From assembly GCF_900176535.1 (NCBI RefSeq), contig NZ_FWXT01000001.1, forward strand, positions 1,426,001 to 1,490,000: a stretch of DNA of 64,000 nt, in the 5' to 3' direction. The notes under the pieces are model-generated. The model had not been told where the DNA came from, did not search any database, and saw nothing but the letters and a program-made list of their open reading frames with translations. This document shows, piece by piece, positions 62,566-64,000 of the stretch. The first letter of the stretch is position 1. Each line of letters begins with the position of its first letter. Made by a program: the position numbers and the translations under genes. This DNA is from Pedobacter africanus. GTDB taxonomy: Bacteria; Bacteroidota; Bacteroidia; Sphingobacteriales; Sphingobacteriaceae.

Positions 62566-64000
62566 ATGCGAAAATACACCATAGCCCTGCTCCTTTCGCT
62601 TGTGCTCCTGGCACTGTTACCAATTCATACACAGGCACAATGGGCATCACAAACCATGCTTTCCGATCAGATGCAGTATTATGCCCACAAAGAACCCGGC
62701 TCAAAGTTATTTGTACATTTCGATAAGACCATTTATACCAATAATGAAACCGTCTGGTTTACGGGCTACCTGCTTAACCTCAGATCTTCAGCAGCAAGGC
62801 TTCATGAATTTTTATCTGTCGCGCTGATCAGGGCAATTGATAGTGCAGTGATCATCCAGGAGAAATACCAGATCATCAACGGTCTTGCTTTTGGAAGCAT
62901 GGTACTCCCCGATTCTATGCTGACCGGCAATTACCATTTTCAGGTAACCACCAACCTTGTAAGCCGTGGAATACCTGAGCTGAGCTTTGCACAGCCCCTT
63001 GTTATCAAAACAAACATTGAGCCTTCGTTTAAGGCCAGCCTCAAATTACTTCAAACCGGTACCCTGGGAAAATCCCCACACAAAATATTGGTTTCTGTGC
63101 TTTCAAGGGAAGCGCGCTTTCTGCCTAAGCCTGTTGCCATCAGCTATAATTACGGACAACTACGCAAAAAAGCGACAACTAATGCCTCTGGTGAACTCAT
63201 TATAGATATTCCGGAAACAGAAAACATCACTGACCCAAATGTTTACACCAAATTAAAGTATGGTAAAGACAGCAGCTACCTTAACCTGCCGCTACCTGTA
63301 AGCAAAAGAAAGGCACATGTGGGGTTTTACCCCGAAGGGGGCAATCTGATCCATAACCTACCATGTAAAGTAGCCTGGGAACTGAAAGACCAGCAGGGAG
63401 CGGTGGTTACATCAAAAGCCCTGTTGTACGGCGGGACGGAGCTTATAGATACCATTGAAACGAACAGCTATGGCATTGGCAAATTTATATTGGTACCTCA
63501 AAAGGACATTACTTACCAGATCAAACTACTGCATACCGCTTTTACCGACAGCAGCTATGTCATTCCCCAAGCTGCAGAAAATGGCCTTAGCATAAGCTTT
63601 AGCACTGGCATCCCTACTGATACACTTGTATTCAGGCTCAACAGCACGAATCCGGGCAAGGTGGCTTTACGCCTGCACGATTTCAGGGCCACCTACATTT
63701 ATAATGAGTTGTCCATCAGCAATACGCCAAGCAATATTAAAATCCCCCTCGGAGATATTCCCCCGGGCTTAAAGACACTTACCCTATCCGACAGTCTGGG
63801 CAGGCCACTTGCTGAGCGATTGTTGTATGCCCACTACGAAAACAAACAGAAAGTTCAGATTAGCACCGAAAGGCAAAGCTATGGCCAGCGTGAAAAGGTA
63901 AAGCTCAGGCTTAACCTGAATCAGCCCGACACCATAGCTCTGGTTTCCATTGCCTGCGTGCAGGAAAACCGGCTGCCTTCTTCCATAACCACCGATATTG
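62566..64000 (+). CDS. Large exported MG2/macroglobulin-like protein (partial, C-terminus cut)
   Basis: The frame is open from the ATG at 62566 to the right edge, 478 codons, and its translation is consistent throughout. It has a signal peptide (about 1-25, ending HTQAQ), then GSKLFVHFDKTIYTNNETVWFTGYL, a hallmark of the macroglobulin-like (MG2) domain of large Bacteroidota exported proteins, and later HVGFYPEGGNLI near residue 250. Several beta-sandwich domains follow. In complete relatives of this family a plug-like TonB domain may follow, but that lies outside the window. The role is unknown; it is likely surface or periplasmic. The gene is 108 bases after the M16 stop, past a terminator. 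Confidence 0.85.
   Translation, partial: MRKYTIALLLSLVLLALLPIHTQAQWASQTMLSDQMQYYAHKEPGSKLFVHFDKTIYTNNETVWFTGYLLNLRSSAARLHEFLSVALIRAIDSAVIIQEKYQIINGLAFGSMVLPDSMLTGNYHFQVTTNLVSRGIPELSFAQPLVIKTNIEPSFKASLKLLQTGTLGKSPHKILVSVLSREARFLPKPVAISYNYGQLRKKATTNASGELIIDIPETENITDPNVYTKLKYGKDSSYLNLPLPVSKRKAHVGFYPEGGNLIHNLPCKVAWELKDQQGAVVTSKALLYGGTELIDTIETNSYGIGKFILVPQKDITYQIKLLHTAFTDSSYVIPQAAENGLSISFSTGIPTDTLVFRLNSTNPGKVALRLHDFRATYIYNELSISNTPSNIKIPLGDIPPGLKTLTLSDSLGRPLAERLLYAHYENKQKVQISTERQSYGQREKVKLRLNLNQPDTIALVSIACVQENRLPSSITTDI

Overview
The window looks like the chromosome of a Sphingobacteriaceae bacterium, most likely Pedobacter or a close relative. The evidence is four SusC-type TonB-dependent porins (two with an N-terminal STN signalling domain), three SusD lipoproteins, two ECF sigma/FecR pairs, TlpA-type thioredoxin lipoprotein-like enzymes with DUF4369-like N-termini, a CusA-TolC fusion pump and an lpxB-surE pair. 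GC content is moderate, ribosome binding sites are weak, and most genes are on the minus strand. I see no CRISPR array, insertion sequence, prophage or rRNA. No gap longer than 300 bases is left without a gene.

Positions 1-18480 hold two paralogous trans-envelope signalling modules in tandem, both transcribed leftwards. The right-hand module is sigma (18480-17908), fecR, susC with STN, susD, four consecutive TlpA-like thioredoxin proteins, a free-standing DsbD-alpha-like domain, a strong terminator, and then a fifth TlpA gene with its own terminator. The left-hand module is sigma (4666-4088), fecR and an STN-susC cut by the window edge. This is the most unusual part of the window: an outer-membrane uptake and signalling system whose downstream genes are almost entirely thiol/disulfide enzymes.

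Positions 18572-25116 form a small glycan-utilisation locus (susC, susD, GH39-like glycosidase, L-rhamnose mutarotase). It is followed by a DUF4377/META protein, a protein made only of NUMOD1-like repeats, and a heavy-metal efflux operon (small exported protein, CusA-TolC fusion, CusB). Positions 32961-38773 are a catabolic operon of a polyol-permease-like MFS transporter, a D-2-hydroxyacid dehydrogenase, two FGGY kinases and a histidine phosphatase, divergent from a DeoR-type regulator (39049-39816). Its substrate cannot be named from the sequence.

The remainder is mostly housekeeping: tRNA-Ala(GGC), a DUF3887-like/alpha-beta hydrolase, an orphan receiver protein, an AcrAB-TolC-like drug efflux operon, a Na+/H+ antiporter, a ROK regulator-susC-susD unit, an acyl-CoA thioesterase, the surE-orf-lpxB operon, an M16 peptidase, and a large exported MG2-like protein cut by the right edge. 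All function calls come from reading motifs and gene order; no database search was run.
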